Source: Anaerolineae bacterium
GTDB lineage: Bacteria; Chloroflexota; Anaerolineae; Aggregatilineales; Aggregatilineaceae
Assembly (NCBI GenBank): GCA_018056405.1
Contig: JAGPFT010000039.1
Span: 1-12,355 of the forward strand
Direction: 5' to 3'
Length of the DNA: 12,355 nt
The translations under genes and the position numbers were made by a program. Shown in pieces: positions 5,878-12,273 of this stretch. How positions within the stretch are numbered: position 1 is the stretch's first letter; each line of letters opens with the position of its first letter. The notes below the pieces were generated by a model that saw nothing but the letters and a program-made list of their open reading frames with translations, had not been told where the DNA came from and ran no database searches.

Positions 5878-7089
5878 TCACCGCTCACTCTCCTCCACCG
5901 CCGTGACCTTGCCGCCGCGCGCGATGCGGTAGGTACGCCCGCGCCAGGTGAAGGTGCCCTGGAAGAGGGCGCGCGCCCACAGCGCCGGGGCAATGAACGT
6001 GTCCAGCATGAACAACTGCGCGTAGGCCATCCAGGTGAACCCGCGCCCAAAGCGCACCCGGTCTAGCTCGTAGGCAATCGCCAGGCGCAGCGCCACGAAT
6101 CCCCACCACGTGCGGCGACCCCACCAGCGCCCCTCGCGCTCGGTGATGAAGCTCAGCAGCAGCCCGACCGTCAGCGGGTTGGTGAACGGCCAGGCGATGA
6201 ACGTGGGGCGGCTATAGGCCCGGCTGATGATCAGGTGCCGCCGCAGCCGGCTCACCGCCTCGTTGAAACCCTCCTGTTCGGGCACGATCAGCGCCGGGAC
6301 GGGGATGGCAGCGATGCGCCAGCCCGTCTCGCGCAGCGCGCGCCCCAGACTGATCCCGTCTGATCCCTCGTCCAGCAGATGCAGCATCCCGCCCGCCTCG
6401 TCCAGCGCGCGCCGTCGCACGACTATGAAGCCGTTGGCCAGCGCGTTCAGGCGGTTGCCGAAAGCGGCGAAGGGGATCGGCGCAGTCTGGGCGTGGTTGA
6501 GGTGCAGCGCGCTGAGCATCTCGCCGCCCTCGCCCAGCCCGCCCTCGCCGCGGTGCTCTGGTTCGACGGCCAGCGGCGGGGCGAACACCGCGCCCACTGA
6601 CGGGTCTTGCAGGGCGGCCAGGGCCGCGTGCCACAGCCCGGCGCTGACCTGCACCTGCGCGTCAATGAAGGCGATCAGGTCGCCGTGCGCCGCCTGGTAG
6701 CCCGCGTTGAGCTTGTGCAGCTTATCCACATGACGGCCCGCCGGCCCGCTGAGCACGATGCGCGCGCGGCCCGGGTAGCTCTCGGCGACCTGCTGCGCGG
6801 CGGCGTAGGCCGGGTCGCGCTCGCTCTCCAACACGAAGATCAGTTCGTACTCGGCGGTCGGCGCGCTGACGGCCATGAGGTGCAGCAGGGCCAGCGTGTC
6901 GAGCGTCTTGCCGCGCAGGGGGACGACGGCGCTCACCGACGGGACGCTTTCGGCGGGGGGCGACGGAGCCTGCCGCCAGAAGCGCCGGTTGGCCAGGTAC
7001 ACGGCAAGCTGGTAGAGCGTCGAGCCGATCAGGGCGTTGACGAGCAGCGTCTCGATGGCGTAACGCACATAGCGCAGGTGCTTGGTCAT
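5878..7089 (-). CDS. Membrane GT2/GT21-like glycosyltransferase (ceramide glucosyltransferase/HpnI-like)
   Basis: The 403-residue protein begins with a membrane segment (about 9-32), then a GT-A fold: VSAVVPLRG (52-60), YELIFVLES (81-89) with D92, HVDKLHKLNAGYQAAHGDLIAFIDA (120-144), and SDGISLGRALRETGWRI (243-259). Toward the end come RLRRHLIISR (281-290), at least two membrane-prone segments (about 303-316, 328-342, 358-376) and F-T-W-R-G-R-T-Y-R-I (380-389), a closing motif typical of ceramide glucosyltransferase-like enzymes. It probably moves a sugar from a nucleotide donor to a lipid on the inner face of the membrane. The expected DXD reads D143-A-Q-V, and the usual Q/R-x-x-R-W reads R-L-R-R-H, so metal and acceptor binding may differ. 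It starts 14 bases after the kinase stop with GGAG 5 bases before ATG, so the two are surely one operon; longer upstream frames overlap the kinase and are rejected. Confidence 0.85.
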   Translation of the reverse strand: MTKHLRYVRYAIETLLVNALIGSTLYQLAVYLANRRFWRQAPSPPAESVPSVSAVVPLRGKTLDTLALLHLMAVSAPTAEYELIFVLESERDPAYAAAQQVAESYPGRARIVLSGPAGRHVDKLHKLNAGYQAAHGDLIAFIDAQVQVSAGLWHAALAALQDPSVGAVFAPPLAVEPEHRGEGGLGEGGEMLSALHLNHAQTAPIPFAAFGNRLNALANGFIVVRRRALDEAGGMLHLLDEGSDGISLGRALRETGWRIAAIPVPALIVPEQEGFNEAVSRLRRHLIISRAYSRPTFIAWPFTNPLTVGLLLSFITEREGRWWGRRTWWGFVALRLAIAYELDRVRFGRGFTWMAYAQLFMLDTFIAPALWARALFQGTFTWRGRTYRIARGGKVTAVEESER

Positions 7090-7103
7090 GCCGGCTCCGA
7101 GCC

Positions 7104-8117
7104 TCAGCGGACGAGAATCAGGATCAACGCTGCGGCAATCGCCATGATCACCACCAGGAGTGCCGTGATCGCCAGCAGCCGCCGCGTCACCCGAAAGCGA
7201 ATCGCGTCCGGCGTGGGGTCGGGCGGCGCGGGCACTCGCGCGGAAGCGGCCAGCGCCATCCGCCCAGCGGAGGGCTGCTCTGGCTGGCTGTACAGCGCGC
7301 GGTTGAGCGCCCCGCTGAACGACGCCGCCGAGCGATAGCGCGCCGAGGGACGCTTGGCCAGCGCCTTGTCCAGCACAGCGGTCACGCCGGGCGGCAGAGC
7401 GGGATTCGCCGCACGGGGGTCGGGGACCGGCCCGGTGAGGTGCTGGCGCATCACCGCCAGCGGCGTGCTGCCCTGGAACGGCAGCGTGCCGGTCAGCATC
7501 TCGTAGACGACCACGCCCAGCGCGTAAAGGTCGGAGGTGGGGGTTAGCTCCTCGCCCCGGCACTGCTCCGGCGAAGCGTAGGCGACTGTGCCGGTGAAGC
7601 CCGGTGTTTCCTGCACTCCGGCGCTAGCGCCCGGCTGGGCGATGCCGAAGTCGGACAGGTAGGCATCGCCGCCCGCGTCGAACAGGATGTTCTGGGGCTT
7701 GATGTCGCGGTGAATCACGCCGCGCGCGTGGGCATAGTCGAGCGCCCCGGCCACCTGGGTGAGAATGGCGGCAACCTCCCCCAGCTCCAGCGGGCCGCGC
7801 GCGATGCGCTCGGCTAACGTCCCGCCGCTGACCAGCTTCATCACCAGGTACAGCCTGCCGTTGCTCTCGCCGTAGTCGTAGACGGGCAGGATGTGCGGGT
7901 GGCGCAGGCGAGAGGTCATCTGCGCCTCGCGCATAAAACGCTGGCGCTGCGCGGCGCGGTCAGCAGGGCGCAGCGGCAACACCTTGATGGCAAGCGCCGC
8001 CTGGCCGTCGCCGGGCAGCCGCGCCCGGTAGACTCCGGCCATGCCGCCGCTTCCCAGCCGGTCTACCAGTTCGTATGGCCCAACGGCTCCCCCGCTCAGA
8101 TCGTCGTTCATCGCCAT
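7104..8117 (-). CDS. Membrane-anchored PknB-type Ser/Thr protein kinase
   Basis: All catalytic marks of a Hanks-type kinase are present in the 337 residues: glycine loop G22-S-G-G-M-A-G-V29, K45 in AIKV, E64, the catalytic loop H136-R-D138-x-K140-x2-N143, D156-F-G158, S182-P-E184, D196 and R260. The kinase domain ends near 275. A short Pro/Ala-rich stretch and one membrane helix (about 313-335) close the protein, leaving only about two residues outside, so there is no PASTA or other sensor domain. It should act at the inner membrane face and probably phosphorylate partners met there. The next gene, 14 bases away, encodes a membrane glycosyltransferase, a possible substrate by position. The ATG at 8117 is used; M3 at 8111 is equally possible. 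No good Shine-Dalgarno is seen; an extended -10-like TGC-TAGACT lies near 8148-8153. Confidence 0.95.
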   Translation of the reverse strand: MAMNDDLSGGAVGPYELVDRLGSGGMAGVYRARLPGDGQAALAIKVLPLRPADRAAQRQRFMREAQMTSRLRHPHILPVYDYGESNGRLYLVMKLVSGGTLAERIARGPLELGEVAAILTQVAGALDYAHARGVIHRDIKPQNILFDAGGDAYLSDFGIAQPGASAGVQETPGFTGTVAYASPEQCRGEELTPTSDLYALGVVVYEMLTGTLPFQGSTPLAVMRQHLTGPVPDPRAANPALPPGVTAVLDKALAKRPSARYRSAASFSGALNRALYSQPEQPSAGRMALAASARVPAPPDPTPDAIRFRVTRRLLAITALLVVIMAIAAALILILVR

Positions 8118-8187
8118 GCGCCGGTTTGTGCTCAGTCCCCCTTCCCCAGTCTAGCACAGCCAGCGACGGCGGACGGTAAAGACGCTG

Positions 8188-8214
8188 CTAGGGTTTGTTA
8201 CGAAATTGCACAGA
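8188..8214. other. Motif resembling a sequence at 12270-12296
   Basis: CTAGGGTTTGTTACGAAATT followed by GCACAGA sits between the TPR and kinase genes. A related form, CTAGAGGCTGTTATGAACTT followed by CACAGA, stands at 12270-12296. Such TGTTA-y-GAA strings resemble ends of insertion sequences, but no transposase accompanies either. The rest of the 111-base gap shows nothing recognisable. Confidence 0.3.
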
Positions 8215-8228
8215 TCGGCCCCGGCCGG

Positions 8229-8762
8229 CTAACCGCCGCCCAGACGGTTGCGCAGGCCGAGCAGCTTCCTCATCAGCTTCTGGCGCGTGTTGGGGTTCTT
8301 GACGTACTCCAGCCCCGCCTCGTAAGTAGCCGCAGCTTTCATGATCTGGCCGCCGCGCAGTTGCAGGTCGGCGATAGCCAGCACGGTCTGGCCGTAGTTC
8401 TCCTCGTCGCCTAGCTCCTTGAAGATGGCCGCCGCCTCGCGGTAGTTGGTGATCGCCTGCTCGCCGTTGCCCTGCCCGGCGTAGACGCGGGCCATATTGC
8501 CCAGGGCCTGGGCGATGCGATGCGCATCCTTCATCTGGACGAAGACGGCGTGAGCCTGGGTCATCTGTTCCAGCGCGGCGTCGTGCTGGCCGAGCAAGTG
8601 CAGAGTCAGCCCCAGGTTGACCTGCATCTCGGCGACCATATCGGCGATGCCGTCTTCTTCGTACTGGGCTGCAGCCGCGCGAAATGTCTCGGCGGCCAGT
8701 TCGTAGTCGCCGCGCAGATACTCGGCGACACCCCGGTCTTTCAATTCCTCAGCGGTTGGCAT
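8229..8762 (-). CDS. Tetratricopeptide repeat (TPR) protein, function unknown
   Basis: The 177-residue protein is almost all TPR helices. Four repeat units can be read at about 4-37 (ending in a Y-L-R-G-D-Y-E-L-A-A-E-T-F pattern), 43-76 (L-G-Q-H-D-A-A-L-E-Q), 83-116 (G-Q-G-N-G-E-Q-A-I-T-N-Y) and 123-153 (R-G-G-Q-I-M-K-A-A-A-T-Y), followed by a basic tail RQKLMRKLLGLRNRLGGG. TPR stacks are protein-binding scaffolds; no catalytic or export signal is visible, so it is probably cytoplasmic. The start at 8762 was preferred because GGGGAG lies 8 bases upstream; the longer frame to 8816 adds 18 residues of low-complexity sequence without a binding site. It precedes the kinase by 111 bases on the same strand and may share its transcript, which would make it a possible adaptor, but that is inference. 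Confidence 0.85.
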   Translation of the reverse strand: MPTAEELKDRGVAEYLRGDYELAAETFRAAAAQYEEDGIADMVAEMQVNLGLTLHLLGQHDAALEQMTQAHAVFVQMKDAHRIAQALGNMARVYAGQGNGEQAITNYREAAAIFKELGDEENYGQTVLAIADLQLRGGQIMKAAATYEAGLEYVKNPNTRQKLMRKLLGLRNRLGGG

Positions 8763-8903
8763 GTGGCCATCTCCCCTCGCGTGCATACCACGAGCGTCAC
8801 TCTGCTCTTTGTACACGCTTTCGCCGACTCGTGCCAGCGCACGCTAATACATCAGGGCGGAAATAGGTGCGCGGTTTGGCCTGATTGACCCCTATCCCCC
8901 CAG

Positions 8904-8985
8904 CCCCCTTTCCCCGCGAGCGGGGAAAGGGGGAGCAGACTCAAGTCCCTCTCTGCTGGCGGGGAGGGATTTAGGGTGGGGTAAA
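8904..8985. repeat. GC-rich double hairpin repeat
   Basis: CCCCCTTTCCCCG (8904-8916) and CGGGGAAAGGGGG (8921-8933) form a perfect 13-bp stem with a 4-base loop. A weaker second hairpin follows, pairing TCCCTC (about 8946) with GAGGGA (about 8965). Flanking CCCTATCCCCCC and TTTAGGGTGGGG could extend the pairing across the whole unit. It is of the same general style as the repeats at 11222-11341 and 12154-12273 but not clearly the same family. Confidence 0.65.
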
Positions 8986-9053
8986 CCATCGAACAGCCAT
9001 TGGTGGACTTCCGCCAACGTGCACTAGTGGGTGTGCGCTGAGCCTGCCCTCTT

Positions 9054-9155
9054 TAGCCTCACCCCCAGCCGCGCTTCGCCCGGCTTGCCCCCTCTCCACG
9101 TCGTGGAGAGGGGGCGGCGAGGCCCGCGCCAGTGGGCCAAGCGGGGGTGAGGCTA
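9054..9155. repeat. 102-bp palindrome, family shared with 5203-5390
   Basis: The outer 13 bases TAGCCTCACCCCC (9054-9066) are exactly inverted at 9143-9155, and the inner 14 bases GCCCCCTCTCCACG (9087-9100) at 9102-9115. Only the middle of the arms mispairs, so a transcript would fold into one long hairpin. The right half (9103-9152) matches 5340-5389 at 47 of 50 bases. It starts 23 bases beyond the stop of the GT39-type gene and may act as a 3' stabiliser or terminator for it, though no T run follows. Confidence 0.75.
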
Positions 9156-9177
9156 CCCGCTTGTGACAGCATGGGGA

Positions 9178-11088
9178 TCAGCGCACTGTGATCGTCCCCA
9201 CCGCCGCGTACTCCGCCCTGTCCCCGGCAGGCAGGATCGCCCCGTCCCACCAGGTGTACAGCTTGACCCCGACTGTGTACTCGCCGGGCGGCAGGTCAGC
9301 GGGCAGGCGGATGCTATGCGCGTCAAATACGATCTCGCCGGGCGTCCAGGCCGAGGTCGGGCGATTCCCGCCGGCGGGGAAGCCGTCATGCTGGGCGCGC
9401 AGTGCGCCCGCCGCGTCGAGCAAGAAGACGGACACAGTGTAGTCGGCGGGCGGCGTCTCGCTGGCGCTCCACCACAGCAGGGCGTGGATCGTCTCGCCGG
9501 GACGGGCGGCATCTGGCAGGATGGCGCGGCGCAGGGCAATAGGGCCATACTCAGCGACTGGTGCGCCGAACGAGTCCGGGCGGTCGTAGCGGTAGGCGTA
9601 GATCGGGTTGCCGTGATGCTCGTATTCCAGCGTCCCCGTGCGGACGAAGCCGCCCGCCGCCAGCGCGTCGAGCACGTCGTGCTTCTTGGCTTCGTCGCCC
9701 CAGTAGGCCAGCCACAGCCCATCCGTCTCGGCCAGGATCGCCTGCAGGCGCGGGATGAAGCGGCCTCCATAGCGCTTGCGCAGGTCGTAGAGCGACACGG
9801 CCAGGTCCTCGCCCTCGGCTTCGGGCGGCAGCAGGTTGACCACATGATCCACGTCTACCGGCAGTTCCAGCGTCAGGTGGTACCACAGCGCGGCGTGCGC
9901 CCCCTCTACGTCCAGCAGCACCGGCTCGCCGCCGCCGGGGTACGCCGCGCCGATGTCGGCGGCCATCTCGCGCCAGGGCGGTTTGTCGAAGTACGAACTG
10001 GTCGTCAGCAGACCGTTGGCGAGGATCAGCGCCGCGATGAACACGGCTCCGAAGCGCTCAAACGCCGTCAAGCCCACGCCGACCAGCAGGGCGATGGCCG
10101 GCATGATCACTGAGATGTTGCGGTCGGTGAGCAGCGGGTAGCGCGTGTGCAGCGCCCAGGTGATCAGGAGCGGCACGGCAAACCACAACACAGCCAGCAG
10201 CGCACCCGACAGCCGCCGGTCGCGCGAAATGCGCCCCAGCGACCCCGGCAGGCGTTCGGACAGCGGCCCCCACGCCCCGACGACCATCAGCAGCCCGTAG
10301 AGCGCCACCGGCTTGCCGAAGGACTCCGTCGCCAGATACTCGATGGTGTGACGGTTGAGCGGCATCCCGTGAATGTTGAGCACTTCGCTGTCCACCGGCG
10401 TGCCGACGAACTGGTGCACGACGATGGGCAGCCAGGGCGCGAAAGCCAGCGCGATCAGCCCGTTGAGGGCCAGGAAGTGCCGCCGCGCCGCCCGCTCGCG
10501 CAGGGTCAGCCCGGCATGGACGAGGAGGGCCAGGTTGACCATAGTGCAGTAGTAGTGCAGGTACAGCCCGAAGACCGACCAGGCCACGAACCAGAAGGCG
10601 TTCCCCCCGCGCGGGTTGCGCCGCCAGCGGGCGTAATACAACGCGATGGCGATCATGGTCAGGAAGATCATCGGGTAGTCGCGCACTTCCTGGGTCAGCA
10701 CCACGTGCTTGTCCATCAGGGCGAAGGCCAGCGCCGCGCCGACGCCCGCCATCGGATTGAACAGCGTCCGACCCAGGGCGTAGAGCAGGGCGATGCTGGC
10801 GATGGAGAACAAGACGGTGATCCAGCGCAGGGCCAACACGGTCTCCCCGGCCAGCAGCCCCCAGCCGCGCAGCAGCAGCGAATAGACCGGGCCGTGATGG
10901 TCAGCGACCATCGTCAGGGTCAGGTCGCGCGGGGTGTCGCCGCGCGCCAGCCAGATAGACCAGCCCTCGTCGCCCCACATGCCCTGGGCGTTGAGGTCGT
11001 GAATGCGCAGGTACGCGGCGAGCAGCAGCACGGCCAGCATCGCCGGGCCAATCCAGCGTGCACGTGAGGAAGGTGAGGAAGCGGTCAT
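9178..11088 (-). CDS. GT39/PMT-type membrane glycosyltransferase with C-terminal beta domain
   Basis: The 636-residue protein has the plan of GT-C enzymes that use lipid-linked sugars: a first membrane helix (13-28), a short outside loop with GMWGDEGWSIWLA holding the D40-E41 pair, then about ten membrane helices to residue 360, and a soluble outside part. LTQEVRDYPM (131-140) matches the usual Q-E-x-R-x-Y motif of the family. After 370, a globular region starting PPWREMAADI is followed by a beta domain (about 520-636) with PGETIHALLWW, YTVSVFLLD, PTSAWTPGEIVFD and PPGEYTVGVKLY, a module I recall as common on Chloroflexota enzymes of this type. The acceptor is unknown. The start at 11088 gives a normal first helix; no Shine-Dalgarno is visible and a -10-like box lies 8 bases away, so it may be leaderless. 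The frame upstream to 11151 runs into repeat DNA. Confidence 0.9.
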   Translation of the reverse strand: MTASSPSSRARWIGPAMLAVLLLAAYLRIHDLNAQGMWGDEGWSIWLARGDTPRDLTLTMVADHHGPVYSLLLRGWGLLAGETVLALRWITVLFSIASIALLYALGRTLFNPMAGVGAALAFALMDKHVVLTQEVRDYPMIFLTMIAIALYYARWRRNPRGGNAFWFVAWSVFGLYLHYYCTMVNLALLVHAGLTLRERAARRHFLALNGLIALAFAPWLPIVVHQFVGTPVDSEVLNIHGMPLNRHTIEYLATESFGKPVALYGLLMVVGAWGPLSERLPGSLGRISRDRRLSGALLAVLWFAVPLLITWALHTRYPLLTDRNISVIMPAIALLVGVGLTAFERFGAVFIAALILANGLLTTSSYFDKPPWREMAADIGAAYPGGGEPVLLDVEGAHAALWYHLTLELPVDVDHVVNLLPPEAEGEDLAVSLYDLRKRYGGRFIPRLQAILAETDGLWLAYWGDEAKKHDVLDALAAGGFVRTGTLEYEHHGNPIYAYRYDRPDSFGAPVAEYGPIALRRAILPDAARPGETIHALLWWSASETPPADYTVSVFLLDAAGALRAQHDGFPAGGNRPTSAWTPGEIVFDAHSIRLPADLPPGEYTVGVKLYTWWDGAILPAGDRAEYAAVGTITVR

Positions 11089-11096
11089 GGGGCGCG

Positions 11097-11125
11097 ATTG
11101 TACCGCGTTCGGGGGTGGCCAGAAA
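11097..11125 (-). promoter_or_regulatory. Candidate promoter of the GT39-type gene
   Basis: TACAAT on the minus strand (11102-11097) is preceded 17 bases upstream by TTTCTG (11125-11120), a poor -35. Only 8 bases separate the -10 box from the ATG, so RNA would start at or next to the start codon. Confidence 0.45.
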
Positions 11126-11133
11126 TGGCGCGT

Positions 11134-11341
11134 CGCGCGAGGGGTCCACAAACGACTTGTTGCGAAGGGGGTTAGGAATACCCGCTAGAGGCCTCTCCCC
11201 TCAATCCCCCCTCCAGCCGAGCTAGAGGGGGGACGATCGGGCAGGCGGTGCTCCCCTTCCCCTGGCTTTGCTGGGGGAAGGGGCGGGGGGATAGGGGCAT
11301 TCTGGCGATTGCCCAACACCTTGCTCGTGGACCCTCGTGCG
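11134..11341. repeat. MITE-like repeat with imperfect ~31-bp inverted ends; copy 1
   Basis: The end 11134-11164 (CGCGCGAGGGGTCCAC then AAACGACTTGTTGCG) is an imperfect inverted copy of 11311-11341, with roughly three quarters of positions matching. Inside are C/G-rich hairpins, the best being CCCCTTCCCC (11253-11262) with GGGGGAAGGGG (11273-11283). The part 11222-11341 recurs inverted at 12154-12273. It occupies most of the gap between the GT39-type gene and the XRE gene and holds no gene. Its right end stops 4 bases before the XRE stop codon. Confidence 0.6.
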
Positions 11342-11345
11342 GCGC

Positions 11346-12080
11346 TCACAGCGTGATGTCGAGGATCGCCTCGGCGATGCCGCGCAGACGGCTGCCTTCC
11401 ATGGCGGCGAGCTTCATCACCAGGTCGAGGTAGGGCTGATTGGTGGGTGCGCTCACGAAGCGGCGCATCTCCTCCGGCAGATCGGCCAGCCGCCGCAAGT
11501 CCTCCTGCAGCGCCAGGAACTGGCCGATGCGGTTGCTGCTCTCCAGGAAGTACGACAGCGGGACGTGGCAGGCCGAGGCCAGCGACACCAGCACCGGCAG
11601 CGGGATCGAACGCTGGCCCAGTTCATAGGCGGTGACGCTGCTGGCGGCGATGCCCGCTTCTTCGGCCAGGGCTTCGGGAGTCAGGCTGCGCTCCTCACGC
11701 GCCGAGCGCAGCAACGCGCCGATCAGCCGGTCGCGCAGGGCCAGGTATTCGCCCCGATCCACCACTGGGCGGCGCTCCTGTTCTAGCGCGTCGTTCGGGG
11801 CCAGGAAATGGCTGACCGGCACGCCCAGCCGGTAGGCGAGCAGCTCTAGCTCCGGCAGGCTGGGCATCGCCCGGCCCAACTCCCACGCTTCGAGCGTTTC
11901 GGGCGTCACGCCGGCGCATTGGGCGCACGCTTCCAGGCCCAGCGCCGCTGCCTGACGCGCGTCGCGGATGAGCACGCCGAGGATGCGTGCGCGCAGCAGG
12001 TAGAGTTCCTCGAAGTTCGTCCCTTCCTTGTCAGTTAAGGGCTTTGGACGCGCGCGGGGCGCGAGTTCATTGGCGCTCAT
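11346..12080 (-). CDS. Transcription regulator with two XRE-family helix-turn-helix domains
   Basis: The 244-residue protein contains two tandem Cro/C1-type HTH domains that resemble each other: residues about 28-93 (RARILGVLIRDARQAA ... AWELGRAMPSLPELELLAYRLGVPVSHFL) and 113-179 (LRDRLIGALLRSAREE ... AYELGQRSIPLPVLVSLASACHVPLSYFL). They look like an internal duplication. A helical tail follows (184-244: RIGQFLALQEDLRRLADLPEEMRRFVS, then NQPYLDLVMKLAAM), without a ligand or enzyme domain I know. Such a protein may bind DNA as a monomer covering two half sites, or as a dimer. The start at 12080 has GGGGAGG 8 bases upstream and a clear promoter; the longer frame to 12134 would cover that promoter and is rejected. 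Repeats lie on both sides. The target genes are unknown. Confidence 0.9.
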   Translation of the reverse strand: MSANELAPRARPKPLTDKEGTNFEELYLLRARILGVLIRDARQAAALGLEACAQCAGVTPETLEAWELGRAMPSLPELELLAYRLGVPVSHFLAPNDALEQERRPVVDRGEYLALRDRLIGALLRSAREERSLTPEALAEEAGIAASSVTAYELGQRSIPLPVLVSLASACHVPLSYFLESSNRIGQFLALQEDLRRLADLPEEMRRFVSAPTNQPYLDLVMKLAAMEGSRLRGIAEAILDITL

Positions 12081-12116
12081 CGTGCATACCTCCCCGTGCG
12101 GCGGACAGTTGCCGCC

Positions 12117-12145
12117 ATTATACGGCCTGGCCAACCCGCGCGCAA
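12117..12145 (-). promoter_or_regulatory. Promoter of the XRE regulator gene
   Basis: On the minus strand TTGCGC (12145-12140), a 17-base spacer and a perfect TATAAT (12122-12117) predict transcription from about 12110, with a 30-base leader carrying GGGGAGG before the ATG at 12080. This is the best promoter in the window. Confidence 0.75.
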
Positions 12146-12153
12146 AGCGGTTC

Positions 12154-12273
12154 GCGGCGAGGGAGCCACGAGCGAGTTAGCAGGCAGTTGTCGAAGGCCC
12201 CCATTCCCCGGCCCCTTTCCCCAGCCAAGCCAGGGGAAGGGGTGAGCGGCTTGCCCGATCGTTCCCCCTCTAG
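12154..12273. repeat. GC-rich hairpin repeat, inverted copy 2 of 11222-11341
   Basis: Starting CGCGGCGAGGGAGCCACGAG and ending CCCGATCGTTCCCCCTCTAG, this stretch aligns over its whole length with the reverse complement of 11341-11222; the best-conserved part is the last ~55 bases (AGCCAGGGGAAGGGG and CCCGATCGT are shared). Its hairpin pairs CCCC-rich 12212-12222 with GGGGAAGGGG 12233-12242. It begins 8 bases upstream of the XRE -35 box. The remaining bases to 12355 hold C-rich sequence with repeated CCCTGACCCC but no gene. Confidence 0.7.

Larger units (their letters stand above)
8763..9177. other. Gene-free interval rich in palindromic repeats
   Basis: No plausible gene lies in these 415 bases. 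The right part is the large palindrome 9054-9155 and the middle the hairpin region 8904-8985. Bases 8986-9053 show nothing recognisable. The first 100 bases next to the TPR start should contain that gene's promoter, but no box pair stands out; a TACAAA-like -10 occurs near 8807-8815. Confidence 0.6.

Noticed and set aside
5878..7089. Hopanoid biosynthesis locus on account of the HpnI-like enzyme
   Set aside because: No squalene-hopene cyclase or other hpn gene is nearby, and the motifs differ from typical HpnI.
7090..7563. Upstream extension of the glycosyltransferase reading frame into the kinase gene
   Set aside because: The extra residues are an out-of-frame reading of the kinase; a good ribosome site sits directly before the ATG at 7089.
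10147..11067. Plus-strand frame of 306 codons opposite the GT39-type gene
   Set aside because: Gln/Arg/His-rich shadow with no motif; the opposite strand encodes clear membrane helices and the D-E motif.
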